Part shown: in pieces, positions 33,257 to 42,269 of the stretch
How positions within the stretch are numbered: position 1 is the stretch's first letter
How the letters are laid out: each line of letters begins with the position of its first letter
Made by a program: the position numbers and the translations under genes
From: Streptomyces sp. NBRC 109706
Lineage (GTDB): Bacteria; Actinomycetota; Actinomycetes; Streptomycetales; Streptomycetaceae
Assembly (NCBI RefSeq): GCF_000974485.1
Contig: NZ_BBOM01000005.1
Coordinates: forward strand, 542,289 to 606,288
Length of the DNA stretch: 64,000 nt
Direction: 5' to 3'
The notes under the pieces: model-generated
The model's database searches: none
Told to the model about the DNA's origin: nothing
Seen by the model: only the letters and a program-made list of their open reading frames with translations

Positions 33257-34450
33257 CAGCAGCGCGGCGGCCGTCAGCAGATCGACGCCGACCGAGATCG
33301 CGTGCTCGTCGACATCGAAGTCGCCCTGATGGATATCGCGCGGGGTGGCTCCCGCCTCGCCCCTGGGGCGGACGCCGAGCCGGGCCATGGCGCCCGGCAC
33401 CTGCTCCAGATACCAGGAGAAGTCCTCGCCGCCCAGGCTCTGTTCGGTCGGCTCGATGCTGTCGGCGCCGAACCTGGCCGTCATCGCGTCGCCCAGCAGC
33501 GCGGCGGAGACCGCGTCGTTGACCACCGGCGGGACGCCCCTGATGTACTGGATCTCGGACTTGGCTCGCCACATCGTGGCCACCTCGTCCACCGCCGCGT
33601 GCACCAGGTCCGGCGCCCGCCGCCAGGTGTCCAGATCCAGGCAGCGCATCGTGCCGGACAGCTCGGCGCCCTGCGGGATGACATTGGGCGCGTGGCCCGT
33701 CTGCAGCCGGCCCCAGGTGACGGCGAGGCCGGCGCGGGTGTCGACCCGGCGGGCCAGCAGCGCGGGCACCTCGGTGACCACCTTGGCCGCCGCCGTGACC
33801 AGATCGGTGGTCAGCTGCGGGCGGGCGGTATGGCCGCCGGGCCCGGAGAGCTTGATCTCGATCCGGTCGCAGGCCGAGGTGATGGCGCCGGTGCGCAGAC
33901 CGATCCGGCCGGCCTCCACCTTGGGATCGCAGTGCAGCGCCAGAATGCGGCCGACGCCCTGGAGCACCCGGGACTCGATGGCGTCCGTCGCACCGCCGGG
34001 CAGCACCTCCTCGGCCGGCTGGAAGAGCAGCCGCACCGGGCGGGCCAGCCGCCCGTCGGCCGCCAGCCGGGCCAGCACGAGACCCGCGCCCAGCACGACC
34101 GTGCTGTGCACATCGTGGCCACAGGCATGCGCCCGCCCCGGCACGGTGGAGCGGTAGGAGACGGTCTTGGTGTCCGGAATGGGCAGCGCGTCGATATCGG
34201 CGCGCAGTGCGAGCAGCTCTCCCTCCGCCCCCTCGGGGCGGATGTCACAGACCAGGCCCGTGCCGCTGTCGAGTACGCGCGGCGCCAGACCGGCCCGCTC
34301 CAGGCGGTCCTTGATGACGGCGGTGGTGCGCACTTCCTGGTTCCCCAGCTCGGGATGCCGGTGCAGATCGCGGCGGAACGCGATCAGCTCCGCACGCAGC
34401 GCGTCATCGAGCGTCGTGGGGGTGGACTGAGGGGACAGCAGATCACTCAC
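33251..34450 (-). CDS. M20-family amidohydrolase (hippurate/IAA-amino-acid hydrolase-like)
   Basis: This is a 399-aa peptidase M20D protein that hydrolyses N-acyl amino acids or related amides. Metal and catalytic residues are seen in GRAHACGHDVHST (Cys and His ligands), LFQPAEEVLPGGA (Glu pair), HCDPKVEAGRIGLR and SLGGEDFSWYLEQVPGAMARLG. The N-terminal DLHRHPELGNQE is diagnostic. The exact substrate is unknown. It stands downstream of the nonulosonic-acid cluster on the same strand, across a 187-bp gap that is AT-rich for this genome and likely holds its promoter. It is not part of the nucleoside operon, which has its own promoter. Confidence 0.89.
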   Translation of the reverse strand: MSDLLSPQSTPTTLDDALRAELIAFRRDLHRHPELGNQEVRTTAVIKDRLERAGLAPRVLDSGTGLVCDIRPEGAEGELLALRADIDALPIPDTKTVSYRSTVPGRAHACGHDVHSTVVLGAGLVLARLAADGRLARPVRLLFQPAEEVLPGGATDAIESRVLQGVGRILALHCDPKVEAGRIGLRTGAITSACDRIEIKLSGPGGHTARPQLTTDLVTAAAKVVTEVPALLARRVDTRAGLAVTWGRLQTGHAPNVIPQGAELSGTMRCLDLDTWRRAPDLVHAAVDEVATMWRAKSEIQYIRGVPPVVNDAVSAALLGDAMTARFGADSIEPTEQSLGGEDFSWYLEQVPGAMARLGVRPRGEAGATPRDIHQGDFDVDEHAISVGVDLLTAAALLS

Positions 34451-34637
34451 GTGACCGAGGTTAGCCCCGATCAGGGCCTGGTGGGCGGTCGATCATGCAA
34501 AGTTCACACAACAGAAGTGATGCCGGCCGATTACGCCCATCGACGACTGGGTATGAGTGCTCTCTTATCCACGCTTGTTTACGAATGGCTGTTGTTGCCC
34601 GGCTTGTTGACGGGGTGTGCGCTGCGCCGACGGGCCC

Positions 34638-35687
34638 TCACGGCTGTGGCGCCGGCAGCGAGACCAGGCCGTGGACGCCGCGCGCCGAGCTGGTCACATT
34701 GGAGAGGAAGCCGCTGGCCCGGGCGGAGACCCGGTCGGTGAACCACCCCTCGGCCAGCGCGCAGACCAGCACCTTGACCTCGGTGTCGGCCAGCACCCTG
34801 GGCAGGGTGTGCACCACGGTGGAGGGGAAGCTCAGCACCCGGCCGCCGATCGGCCCCCGCCTGGCGACCAGCTCAAGCGGCAGGTCCGGCCTGACCACCT
34901 CGACGTTCGCCAGCTCGCCGAGCCGGCGCAGCTTCTCCGCGCTCTCCTTGCGGTGCGCCCAGTAGCGGGCCACCCCGTGTTCCCTGGCCAGATCGGTGAC
35001 GGCGGCCAGATAGCGGTCCTCGCGCAGCACCCCCGTCTCCACCAGCGAGGTGCCGACCAGATCGGCGCCCGCGGTCACCCTCGGATGCCCGAAGTGCTCC
35101 CTGGTCCAGGGGAACGTGTTCTCGGTGACGGTGATCCCGTCCAGTTGGCGCACCGGCATCGCCGTGAACACCTCGACGGTGCGGCCGGCGCCGGGACGCA
35201 GCCGGTGCACCGCCCGGCGCGCGACCGGCGCGAAGAGCAGCCCGGCGGCGCCCCTGGCCGCCGGCCGGTGCCAACGCACCAGCCGCTCGCCGTCGGCCAG
35301 TTGGGAGACGAACTCCATGGTCGCCGTCCCGTCGTCCACCACCACCACATCGCGTGGCCTGGTGAGCGAGAGCAGCAGCTGGAGGTAACGGGAGAACGGG
35401 TCGCCGATCACCAGCCGCCGGGCCCGCCGCAGCGGCCCGGCCAACGCGGCCAGCGCCCTGGTGGGCGCGGCGGCCCCGCCACGCGCCTCCTGCCACCGGA
35501 CCTCATGGCCCGATTCGGTGGCAAGCCCCGCCATCCGCCGCAACTGCCCACGGGTGGTGGGATCCCGGGGCGGCAGCACCACCAGCGTGCAGCGCTCCGC
35601 GCGGGCGCCGCGCGCCCACTCCAATATGTTCAGCAACTGCACCGGGCTCTCGGCAAAGGCCAACGTGCCGACCTCGGACTCACTCAT
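34638..35687 (-). CDS. Polysialyltransferase-like glycosyltransferase
   Basis: This is a 349-aa protein resembling the alpha-2,8-polysialyltransferase (POLYST) family. It begins EVGTLAFAESPVQLLNILEWA, typical of these enzymes, followed by LVIGDPFSRYLQLLLSL and VVVVDDGTATMEFVSQLADGE, where the DDG-T segment is the family core. ARYWAHRKESAEKLRRLGE and LSFPSTVVHTLPRVL (the sugar-nucleotide binding end) follow. With neuA and neuB homologues upstream it should polymerise a nonulosonic acid (sialic acid or Kdn) into a wall polymer such as teichulosonic acid, known from S. coelicolor. GGAGAGGG precedes the ATG. Repeat array 2 separates it from neuB. Confidence 0.75.
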   Translation of the reverse strand: MSESEVGTLAFAESPVQLLNILEWARGARAERCTLVVLPPRDPTTRGQLRRMAGLATESGHEVRWQEARGGAAAPTRALAALAGPLRRARRLVIGDPFSRYLQLLLSLTRPRDVVVVDDGTATMEFVSQLADGERLVRWHRPAARGAAGLLFAPVARRAVHRLRPGAGRTVEVFTAMPVRQLDGITVTENTFPWTREHFGHPRVTAGADLVGTSLVETGVLREDRYLAAVTDLAREHGVARYWAHRKESAEKLRRLGELANVEVVRPDLPLELVARRGPIGGRVLSFPSTVVHTLPRVLADTEVKVLVCALAEGWFTDRVSARASGFLSNVTSSARGVHGLVSLPAPQP

Positions 35688-35704
35688 GGTCCCTCTCCGT
35701 CCCG

Positions 35705-37085
35705 TGCTCCCTCACCGTGCCCTGCCGGCGGCCAGACGCCAACGCCGGCCGAGGCCGTGCCCCCGCGCCCTGCCGGCCCGGCCCGGCTGGGGCAGCGGGC
35801 CAGCACCCCCTCCGGCCGAAGGCCGCCGGCCCGGCCGGTGGCCGTGCCGCCGCCCGGGGCCGAGCCCCGGGTACTTCCCGCCGGAGGCCGGCGGCACCTC
35901 GCAACCCGGGGCAGGGCCCCGGGCTCCCCGACCCGGCTGGGGCAGCCGAACCGCCCACCCCGCTCCACCCCGGGGTCCGGGGCGGACCCTCGGCATCTCC
36001 GGCCGAAGGCCGCCGGCCCGGCCGCGCCAGCGGGCGGTATCCAGCCGGCGGCCGGCCACACCCCGCGCCGCCCCCGGGGCAGAGCCCCGGTACCCCTCCG
36101 GCCAAGGGCCGCCGCCCCACCCGCACCAGCGGACGGAACCCCGCCGGTCGCCGGCCACGTCCACACCCGGTACATCCGGCCGGAGACCGCCGCCCCGCCC
36201 GCGCGAGCGGACGGAACCCGGCCGGTGACCGGCCACGCCCACGCCCCCCCCGGGGGTCCGGGGCGAAGCCCCGACACCCCTCCGGCCGAAGGCCGCCAAC
36301 CCGCCCGCGCCAGCGGGCGGTATCCAGCCGGCGGCCGGCCACACCCCGCGCCGCCCCAAGGACCCGGGGCGAAGCCCCGACACCTCCGGCCGAAGACCAC
36401 CGCCCCACCCGCGCAAGCGGACGGAACCCGGCCGGTGACCGGCCACACCCGCCCCCGGAGTCCGAGGCAGAGCCCCGATACCCCGCCGGCCGGAGACCGC
36501 CGGACAACCCGCACCAGTGGGCAGAACCCGGCCGCTGGCCAGCCACGCCCACGCCCCGGTACATCCGGCCGGAGACCACCGACCCACCCGCACCAGCGGA
36601 CGGAACCCGGCCGGTGACCGGCCACGCCCACGCCCCCCCGGGGGTCCGGGGCGAAGCCCCGACACCCCCCGGCCGAAGGCCGCCAACCCGCCCGCGCCAG
36701 CGGGCGGTATCCAGCCGGCGGCCGGCCACACCCCGCGCCGCCCCAAGGACCCGGGGCGAAGCCCCGGCACCCCTCCCCGGCCGAAGACCACCGGCCCGCC
36801 CACACCAGCGGACGGAACCCAGCCGGTCGCCGGGCCACCCCCGCCCCCGGAGTCCGAGGCAGAGCCCCGGCACCACTCCCGGCCGAAGACCGCCGACCCG
36901 CCCGCGCAAGCGGACGGAACCCGGCCGCTGACTGGGCCACACCGACGCCCCCGGGGTCCGGGGCGAAGCCCCGGTACCCCTCCGGCCGAAGGCCGCCGGG
37001 GTGCCCGCGCCAGCGGGCAGAGTCCAGCCGGTGGCCGGGGGCCAGCCCGCCCGCGCCAGCGGGCGGGAGGGGTGGCAAGGCCGAC
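35705..37085. repeat. Hairpin-rich GC repeat array 2
   Basis: About 1.4 kb between neuB and the polysialyltransferase gene is a mosaic of palindromic modules. Recurring ones are GGGGCgaAGCCCC (about ten copies, some varied), CCGGCCgaaGGCCG, CCCGCgccaGCGGG and GCCGGcggCCGGC. They are ordered in units of roughly 100-125 bp. Longer direct repeats exist: the stretch beginning ACGGAACCCGGCCGG at 36211 recurs at 36600 for about 170 bp. Open frames run through both strands, but none has a ribosome site or protein-like composition. I see no gene here. Confidence 0.8.
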
Positions 37086-37091
37086 CGCAGG

Positions 37092-38024
37092 TCACACCGT
37101 GGCGGGTTGGGGGGTGTTCTCCTCGTGTTCGGCGATGACGCCCTTGACGCGGCGCAGCTTCTTCATCGGTGCGCGCTCGCTGTCATAGACCCGCTTGACG
37201 CCGTCGCCCAGGGACTCCTCGATGGTCCTGATGTCCCGGACCAGCCGGGTCAGGCCCTGGGGTTCGACGGAGGCGGCCTGGTCGGAGCCCCACATGGCGC
37301 GGTCCAGGGTGATGTGCCGCTCCACGAAGACCGCGCCGAGCGCGACGGCGGCGAGCGTCGTCTGGAGGCCGGTCTCGTGTCCCGAGTAGCCGATCGGGAC
37401 GTTGGGGTACTCGGCCTGGAGGGTGTGGATGACCCGCAGGTTCAGTTCCTCGGCCTTGGCCGGGTAGGTGCTGGTGGCGTGGCAGAGCAGGATGTTCTCG
37501 CTGCCCAGCACCTCCACCGCGTGCCGGATCTGCTTCGGCGTGGACATGCCGGTGGAGAGGATCACGGTCCGGCCGGTGCCGCGCAGCGTCCTGAGCAGTT
37601 CGTCGTCGGTGAGCGAGGCGGAGGCCACCTTGTAGGCGGGCACGTCGAAGTTCTCCAGGAACGCGACGGCCTCGTTGTCCCACGGCGAGGCGAACCAGTG
37701 CAGGCCGCGCTTGACGCAGTAGTCGTTGATCGCGCGGTAGGCGTCCTCGTCGAACTCCACCCGGTGCCGGTAGTCGATATAGGTCATCCGGCCCCAGGGG
37801 GTGTCCCGTTCGATCTCCCACTGGTCGCGCGGGGTGCAGATCTCGGGGGTGCGCTTCTGGAACTTGACGGCGTCGCAGCCGGCCTCGGCGGCGGCGTCGA
37901 TCAGGGCGAAGGCGTTCTCCAGGTCGCCGTTGTGGTTGATGCCGATCTCGCCGGTGATGTAGACCGGGCGGCCAGGCCCCACGATGCGGTCGCCGATCTG
38001 GCGGAGCCGGTTTCCTGCGGTCAT
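37092..38024 (-). CDS. neuB: N-acetylneuraminate synthase family protein (NeuB-like)
   Basis: This 310-aa enzyme is predicted to condense phosphoenolpyruvate with a six-carbon sugar to give a nine-carbon nonulosonic acid. The TIM barrel has YITGEIGINHNGDLENAFALIDAA, CDAVKFQKRTPE, LHWFASPWDNEAV, VILSTGMSTPKQI, LLCHATSTYPAKAEELNL and GYSGHETGLQTTLAA with AVFVERHITLDRAMWGSD. The usual C-terminal SAF (antifreeze-like) domain of NeuB, about 60 residues, is missing, so the protein is short. The ATG at 38024 overlaps the neuA stop by 4 nt. The lack of GlcNAc-specific neighbours suggests Kdn rather than Neu5Ac; this is inference. Confidence 0.85.
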   Translation of the reverse strand: MTAGNRLRQIGDRIVGPGRPVYITGEIGINHNGDLENAFALIDAAAEAGCDAVKFQKRTPEICTPRDQWEIERDTPWGRMTYIDYRHRVEFDEDAYRAINDYCVKRGLHWFASPWDNEAVAFLENFDVPAYKVASASLTDDELLRTLRGTGRTVILSTGMSTPKQIRHAVEVLGSENILLCHATSTYPAKAEELNLRVIHTLQAEYPNVPIGYSGHETGLQTTLAAVALGAVFVERHITLDRAMWGSDQAASVEPQGLTRLVRDIRTIEESLGDGVKRVYDSERAPMKKLRRVKGVIAEHEENTPQPATV

Positions 38025-39289
38025 GATGCGTTGAGTTCCTTTCCGAGGAGCCACGAGGCGATCTCGCGGATCGCGCCTGCGCCCCCTGGCGCGGAGGTGA
38101 CCGCGCGGGCGGCTGAGCGCACGACGTCATGGGCGCTGGCGACGGCCACCGGCCAGCCGACCAGGTGGAAGCAGGGCAGGTCGTTGACGTCGTTGCCCGC
38201 GTAGAGCACGCGCTCCGGCGCGATCCCTGCTTCCTCGCACCACTGTTTGAGGGCGAGGTCCTTGCGGTCGATGCCGTGGAGTACCGGGACGCGCAGCTTG
38301 CGCGCCCGGGCGGCGACCACCGGGTTCTCCTCCGTGGACAGGATCAGCACGGCGAGGCCGGCGCGGCGCAGCGCGGCGACGCCGAGTCCGTCGCCGCGGT
38401 GCACGGCGACGAACTCCCGTCCTTCGGAGTCGACGAGCACCCGGTCGTCGGTCTGGGTGCCGTCGAAGTCGAGCACCACCGCGTCGATATCGGCGCGGGT
38501 GGGCAGATAGCCGAACAGTCCGGGGAAACCGGAGATGTCCGAGAAGCGTTGGAAGCGGTCGAGGTCGCCCGATCCGGTGGCGGCGCCGGCGGCTATCGCG
38601 TTCCGGCCGCCGTCCAGCAGTGGGGCGAGGGCGCGGGCGCGGGCCAGATCGTGCGGGTCGTCGATCTCCAACACCCGGGCGGGGTCGGCGCGGACCAGTT
38701 CGGTGCGGCCGAAGAAACGGTGCCGCTCGGCGCGGAAGCCGGCCGACCGCATGGCGTAGGCGGCGCCGGTCTCCAGCAGGTCCTGCGGCCGGTCCTGCCG
38801 GCGCGGCCGGTACGCCTTGTCGTGGTTGACGCCCTGGCCGCCGGTGGCGGTGGCGTCCCGCCAGACGTAGCCGTGGAACGGGGCGACGGTGAGCGCGGTG
38901 TCGGCGCCGTCCAGCACGGCGGCGGTGACGCCGTCGATCTCCTCACGGCTGATGAACGGGCTGGTGCACTGGACCAGCAGCACCACGTCGACCGTCACCC
39001 GGTGGCGTTCCTCGTAGACGCCCATGGCGTGCAGCACGGCGGCCTCGCTGGTGGCGGTGTCGCTGGAGATCTCCTGCGGGCGCTCCACCACCTCGGCGCC
39101 CGCGGCGTGCGCGGCTGCGGCGATGCCGGGGTCGTCGGTGGAGACCACCACCGAGGTCAGCAGCCGGGCGGCCCGGCACTCCCGGACGGCGCGGGTGATC
39201 AGCGGGGCGTCCCCGACGGGCGCGAGGTTCTTGCCCGGCACCCCCTTGGAGCCCCCGCGCGCGGGGATCACGGCCAGCACTGTGCTCAT
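38021..39289 (-). CDS. neuA: Acylneuraminate cytidylyltransferase fused to HAD phosphatase (NeuA-like)
   Basis: This is a 422-aa two-domain protein. The N-terminal half (about 1-225) is a CMP-sialic/Kdn synthetase with AVIPARGGSKGVPGKN, VVVSTDD, LLVQCTSPFISREEI and EIDDPHDLARA. The C-terminal half (about 262-420) is a KdsC/KDO-8-phosphatase-like HAD domain with DFDGTQTDD, LILSTEENPVVAARARKL and YAGNDVNDLPC. The fusion can remove the 9-phosphate and activate the sugar with CTP, two consecutive steps around the NeuB product. The stop overlaps the neuB ATG. GAAGG lies 8 nt before the ATG. Confidence 0.88.
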   Translation of the reverse strand: MSTVLAVIPARGGSKGVPGKNLAPVGDAPLITRAVRECRAARLLTSVVVSTDDPGIAAAAHAAGAEVVERPQEISSDTATSEAAVLHAMGVYEERHRVTVDVVLLVQCTSPFISREEIDGVTAAVLDGADTALTVAPFHGYVWRDATATGGQGVNHDKAYRPRRQDRPQDLLETGAAYAMRSAGFRAERHRFFGRTELVRADPARVLEIDDPHDLARARALAPLLDGGRNAIAAGAATGSGDLDRFQRFSDISGFPGLFGYLPTRADIDAVVLDFDGTQTDDRVLVDSEGREFVAVHRGDGLGVAALRRAGLAVLILSTEENPVVAARARKLRVPVLHGIDRKDLALKQWCEEAGIAPERVLYAGNDVNDLPCFHLVGWPVAVASAHDVVRSAARAVTSAPGGAGAIREIASWLLGKELNAS

Positions 39290-39366
39290 GGCTCACGCCT
39301 TCGTTGTGGGTCGGACGCTGGGTCGGTCGCTGGATCGGGTTGGGTCGAAGGGCGGGGCGGGCGCGG

Positions 39367-40734
39367 TCACAGCTGCCCCCAGCGGCGGATCAGCGGGGCG
39401 ACGCGCTGGGCGCCGGCGCGGTAGGCGCCGCGCGCGGTGCGGCGCAGCAGCCGCCGCGAGGCGGCGCGCATGCCGGCGTCCGTGCCGGTGGACGGCTGGG
39501 CGGCCAGCGGCTCGCCCTTGGTGTCGAGTCCGTGCCGGGCCAGCAGCGTCGGCAGGTAGCCGGGCGCGGTGCGCGGTGTGTAGTAAGGGGACAGCGCGGG
39601 CAGTCCGGTGAGCCGGCGCTGGTCGAGCAGCCCGGCCAGCCGGCCGCGGGCGACGGCGAAGCCGTGCTCGACGCTCTCCGTGCCCCGGGTGATGCCCTGT
39701 TCGGCCAGCCAGTGGGCGTCGGGCGTCGGCAGCAGTCCGTCGTCGAGTTCGTCCCAGGAGGCCAGGCAGCCGGAGCCGATGAAGTAGTGGTTGCCCAGCG
39801 GTTCGCGTACGCCGAGGTCGGTGAGGACGGCGGTGGGGATGGAGCGTTCCAGCGCTTCGAGGGCCGCCGTGGAGCTGACCGTCACCAGCAGGTCGGTCCC
39901 GTCCAGGATCTCGCCCATGTTGCCGTAGGCCAGGCGGAAGTTCTTCGGCCATGCGTCCTTGGCGCGTTCGGCGAGCCGTTGGTAGGGCAGCTCCTCGATA
40001 TGGGTGGTGTGCTCGCTCGGCTTGCTGCGCAGCTTGAGCACCACCTCGCGCTCCGGGTTGCGCCGGGCGTGCGCCATGGCGCGTTCCAGCAGGTAGGCGC
40101 GTTCGGCGCGGCCGTGGGGGACGGACGGCTGCACGGCGAAGACCACCCGCGTCGGCCGTTCGCCCCGGCGCGCGGGGCCCGGATCGTAGGGCGTGCCGCC
40201 GAGGAACGGGAGGGCGCATTCGGTGACGGACGCGCTGCCGGCGCGCACCCCGTCGTAGACGGCCCGGAACCGGCCGGCGTCGTAGCGGCTGTTGGCGAGC
40301 ACCAGATCGGCGCCGTGGCGCAGCAGCAGTCCGTCGGACAGCTTCTCGTAGACCACCCCGACATAGCCGGTGACCACCACGGGGCGCCGTTCGAGGCCGC
40401 GCCAGACGCGGGCGAGGCCGTGCAGCATGGCCTGGGTGGTGCCGCCGACACAGGCCAGCACCAGCACGTCGAACGGTGGCTCGTCGGCGCCGGCCCGGGC
40501 GCGGCGGCCCTGCTCGGCCAGGAAGTCGACCGCGTTGATCTCGGTCAGCTCGTCGGCCTCGGCCCCGATCTCCGCCAACTGCCGCGCGGTGGGCGTGGCG
40601 CGGCCCCAGAGCAGATAGCCGTGGACGGTCGACTCGGGGGCTATGCGAAGCGCCGTGAGGGCGCCCCACTTCCACCGGGTGTCGGAGTCCGCCAGCACGG
40701 CCACGCGGAGTGGGGTGGGGGATGAATCGGGCAC
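39367..40734 (-). CDS. DUF6716-type putative glycosyltransferase
   Basis: This protein of about 455 aa begins LRVAVLADSDTRWKWGALTALRI, typical of a family found beside sialic-acid-like genes and thought to transfer sugars. Further segments are GYLLWGRATPTARQL, VLACVGGTTQAMLHGLARVW, VVVTGYVGVVYEK and VVFAVQPSVPHGRAERAYLLERA. VVLKLRSKPSEHTTHIE and TVSSTAALEALERSIPTAVLTDLGV follow, recalling capsule synthesis (GT-B) proteins. The last 60 residues are basic. The start is placed at GTG 40734: a -10 like TAATGT ends 7 nt upstream and there is no ribosome site, suggesting a leaderless mRNA. A GTG at 40782 is the alternative. It heads the nonulosonic-acid cluster. Confidence 0.72.
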   Translation of the reverse strand: MPDSSPTPLRVAVLADSDTRWKWGALTALRIAPESTVHGYLLWGRATPTARQLAEIGAEADELTEINAVDFLAEQGRRARAGADEPPFDVLVLACVGGTTQAMLHGLARVWRGLERRPVVVTGYVGVVYEKLSDGLLLRHGADLVLANSRYDAGRFRAVYDGVRAGSASVTECALPFLGGTPYDPGPARRGERPTRVVFAVQPSVPHGRAERAYLLERAMAHARRNPEREVVLKLRSKPSEHTTHIEELPYQRLAERAKDAWPKNFRLAYGNMGEILDGTDLLVTVSSTAALEALERSIPTAVLTDLGVREPLGNHYFIGSGCLASWDELDDGLLPTPDAHWLAEQGITRGTESVEHGFAVARGRLAGLLDQRRLTGLPALSPYYTPRTAPGYLPTLLARHGLDTKGEPLAAQPSTGTDAGMRAASRRLLRRTARGAYRAGAQRVAPLIRRWGQL

Positions 40735-41070
40735 GTTCTGAACATTAGGCAGCCGTTTCGAGTGCCGGGCCAACTCAGTCACAACAACCAGTTAACAGCA
40801 CGACACAGAAACTCTAACTGCGCCGGGAACACCCGGAGTTCACCTTGCGGAAGGCGATTGTTCACAGGGTGTGCCCTGGGCCGCCCCACGCCGTTCACCT
40901 GGGTGTTTCAGCGCTCCCTAGGGGCACGGGAAAGGGAATGGAATGCCGCCGGAAATACCCGCGCGAAAAGGCGGAGGGGAAAACCGCGCGCGCAGGAAGG
41001 GGCGGAGAGAAGGATGCGGAGAGGACGCGAATAAGGGGGGAGAGAAGAAGAAACGAGAAAAAACGAGAAA

Positions 41071-41091
41071 AGGGGCCGCGGGGCGGCCCCT
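41071..41091 (-). terminator. Intrinsic terminator of the ECF sigma gene
   Basis: AGGGGCCGC/GCGGCCCCT is a perfect 9-bp stem with a 3-nt loop. On the minus strand it is followed directly by TTTTCTCGTTTTTTCTCG, a true U-tract. This is one of the few classical rho-independent terminators in the window. Confidence 0.88.
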
Positions 41092-41097
41092 TGGGAC

Positions 41098-41137
41098 GGC
41101 GTGGGTGGGGCTGGGGGAAATCCGCCCCACCCACGCC
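41098..41137 (-). terminator. Second hairpin downstream of the ECF sigma gene
   Basis: GGCGTGGGTGGGGC/GCCCCACCCACGCC makes a perfect 14-bp stem with a 12-nt loop, just before the U-tract terminator as read from the sigma gene. The two form a tandem stop. Confidence 0.75.
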
Positions 41138-41233
41138 TGGGGCTCCCTGAGGTACGGGGGGGACCTCGGGTTTCGCCCCTGCGGCCGATGACCAGTCGGC
41201 CTGCTTCTTACTGCGCCGTAGGCCCCGTTTGCG

Positions 41234-41803
41234 TTACACGCCCGACGTGGTGGGCTCTTCCACCAGCTCGGCGAGCCGCCGTAACCCCCGGTGGTTGGCG
41301 GTGCGCACGGCTCCCGGGCGGGAGCCGAGCAGCAGCGCCGCCCGCTTGGCGTCGAGCCCGAAGAGGGTGCGCAGCATCACCGCGCCGGCCTGCTCCTGGG
41401 GAAGCTCGGCGACCAGCTCCATGGTCCTGCTCGTCCCCAGGGCCGCGATGGCCTCCTCCGCCGTGTCGGCGGAGGAGGGGAGATCGGCGAGCACCGTCTC
41501 GTCGGTGCCGCACTCCTTGGGCCGTCGGCCGCGCGCGCGCAGGTGGTCCAACGCCCTGTTGCGCGCGATCCGCGAGGCCCAGCCCCGGAAGCGATCCGCG
41601 TCGCCGACGAATCGTCCGAGGTCACGCGATATATGGAGCCATGCCTCGGCGGTGACGTCCTCCGCGTCCGGCTCCGCCACGATGGTCCTGACGTAGCCGA
41701 GTAACCGTGGATGGACGGCGTGGAAGACGGCGTGGAACGCCGTCTCGTCGCCGCCCTGAGCGGCGCGTACCGCCTCGGTCAGCTCCTTGTCTGCCCCCTG
41801 CAC
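41234..41803 (-). CDS. ECF sigma factor
   Basis: This is a 189-aa extracytoplasmic-function sigma factor. Region 2 is seen in AFHAVFHAVHPRLLGYVRTIVAEPDAEDVTAEAWLHISRDLGRF and the helix FRGWASRIARNRALDHLRARGRRP; region 4 in LPQEQAGAVMLRTLFGLDAKRAALLLGSRPGAVRTANHRGLRRL. No C-terminal extension is present, and no anti-sigma gene is adjacent, so control may lie elsewhere. The start is GTG 41803 with AGGGGG 5 nt upstream. It is monocistronic, ended by tandem hairpins. Target promoters are unknown. Confidence 0.87.
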   Translation of the reverse strand: MQGADKELTEAVRAAQGGDETAFHAVFHAVHPRLLGYVRTIVAEPDAEDVTAEAWLHISRDLGRFVGDADRFRGWASRIARNRALDHLRARGRRPKECGTDETVLADLPSSADTAEEAIAALGTSRTMELVAELPQEQAGAVMLRTLFGLDAKRAALLLGSRPGAVRTANHRGLRRLAELVEEPTTSGV

Positions 41804-42269
41804 TCCCGCCCCCTTTGCGGCCTGATCGCCGCACACGCATTCCAGCGGTGGTAACTGTGTGTCCCTGGTGTCTGAACGCTACGCGTCCTTGGCGGCATCG
41901 TCCATGGCGCATCCGGCCGCATCCGCGCGGTAACGGAATCCCCTCGCCCAACGCAGAGAGATGTACGGACTCGGCCCGGGACGGGCTCGCGTCCGGCGGC
42001 AGCCGGGGTCTCTCCTGTGGGGGGTGGCGGCCCCGGCTGTCCCCTGCGCCTCGCCGTTGTTCGCGGGACGCCCACGCTCCTCTCACCGCACCGTCGCAGG
42101 ACCTCCTCGTGGCCTCCATCTCGGGCCCCGGCGCCGGCAGTTCGCCGGATCGGGGCTCGCGGCCGGTGTGAGACTCGTCTCACCACCGCTTTCCCCACCG
42201 GGCCGGGGTTCCACACACCCGCGGCCCGGTTCCGGCTCAACCGGTCTTCCACCGGCCGCCAGTTGACCG
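41804..42269. other. Intergenic region, no gene recognised
   Basis: This 466-bp stretch lies between the ECF sigma gene and the GH20 gene, both on the minus strand. Open frames exist but lack ribosome sites and protein-like composition. It contains the palindrome GTGAGAC-TC-GTCTCAC (42168-42183), about 87 bp past the GH20 stop, which may be an operator or a weak terminator. The sigma-gene promoter must lie at 41804-41950. Confidence 0.55.

Larger units (their letters stand above)
40735..41233. other. Intergenic region with purine-rich tract and terminators
   Basis: No gene is seen. Bases 40925-41080 are strikingly purine-rich on the plus strand (runs such as GAGAGAAGAAGAAACGAGAAAA), which on the minus strand becomes a U-rich RNA. 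Two strong hairpins at 41071-41137 end the incoming sigma-factor transcript. The segment 40735-40840 is AT-rich for this genome and likely carries the promoter of the nonulosonic-acid cluster. Confidence 0.6.

Noticed and set aside
35680..37095. Frames of more than 460 codons with Gly/Arg/Pro repeats in array 2
   Set aside because: Open in several frames on both strands; composition follows the DNA repeats; no start or domain evidence.
41622..42266. Small ORFs in the gap between the ECF sigma and GH20 genes
   Set aside because: No ribosome site, no recognisable domain, and overlapping open frames on both strands.
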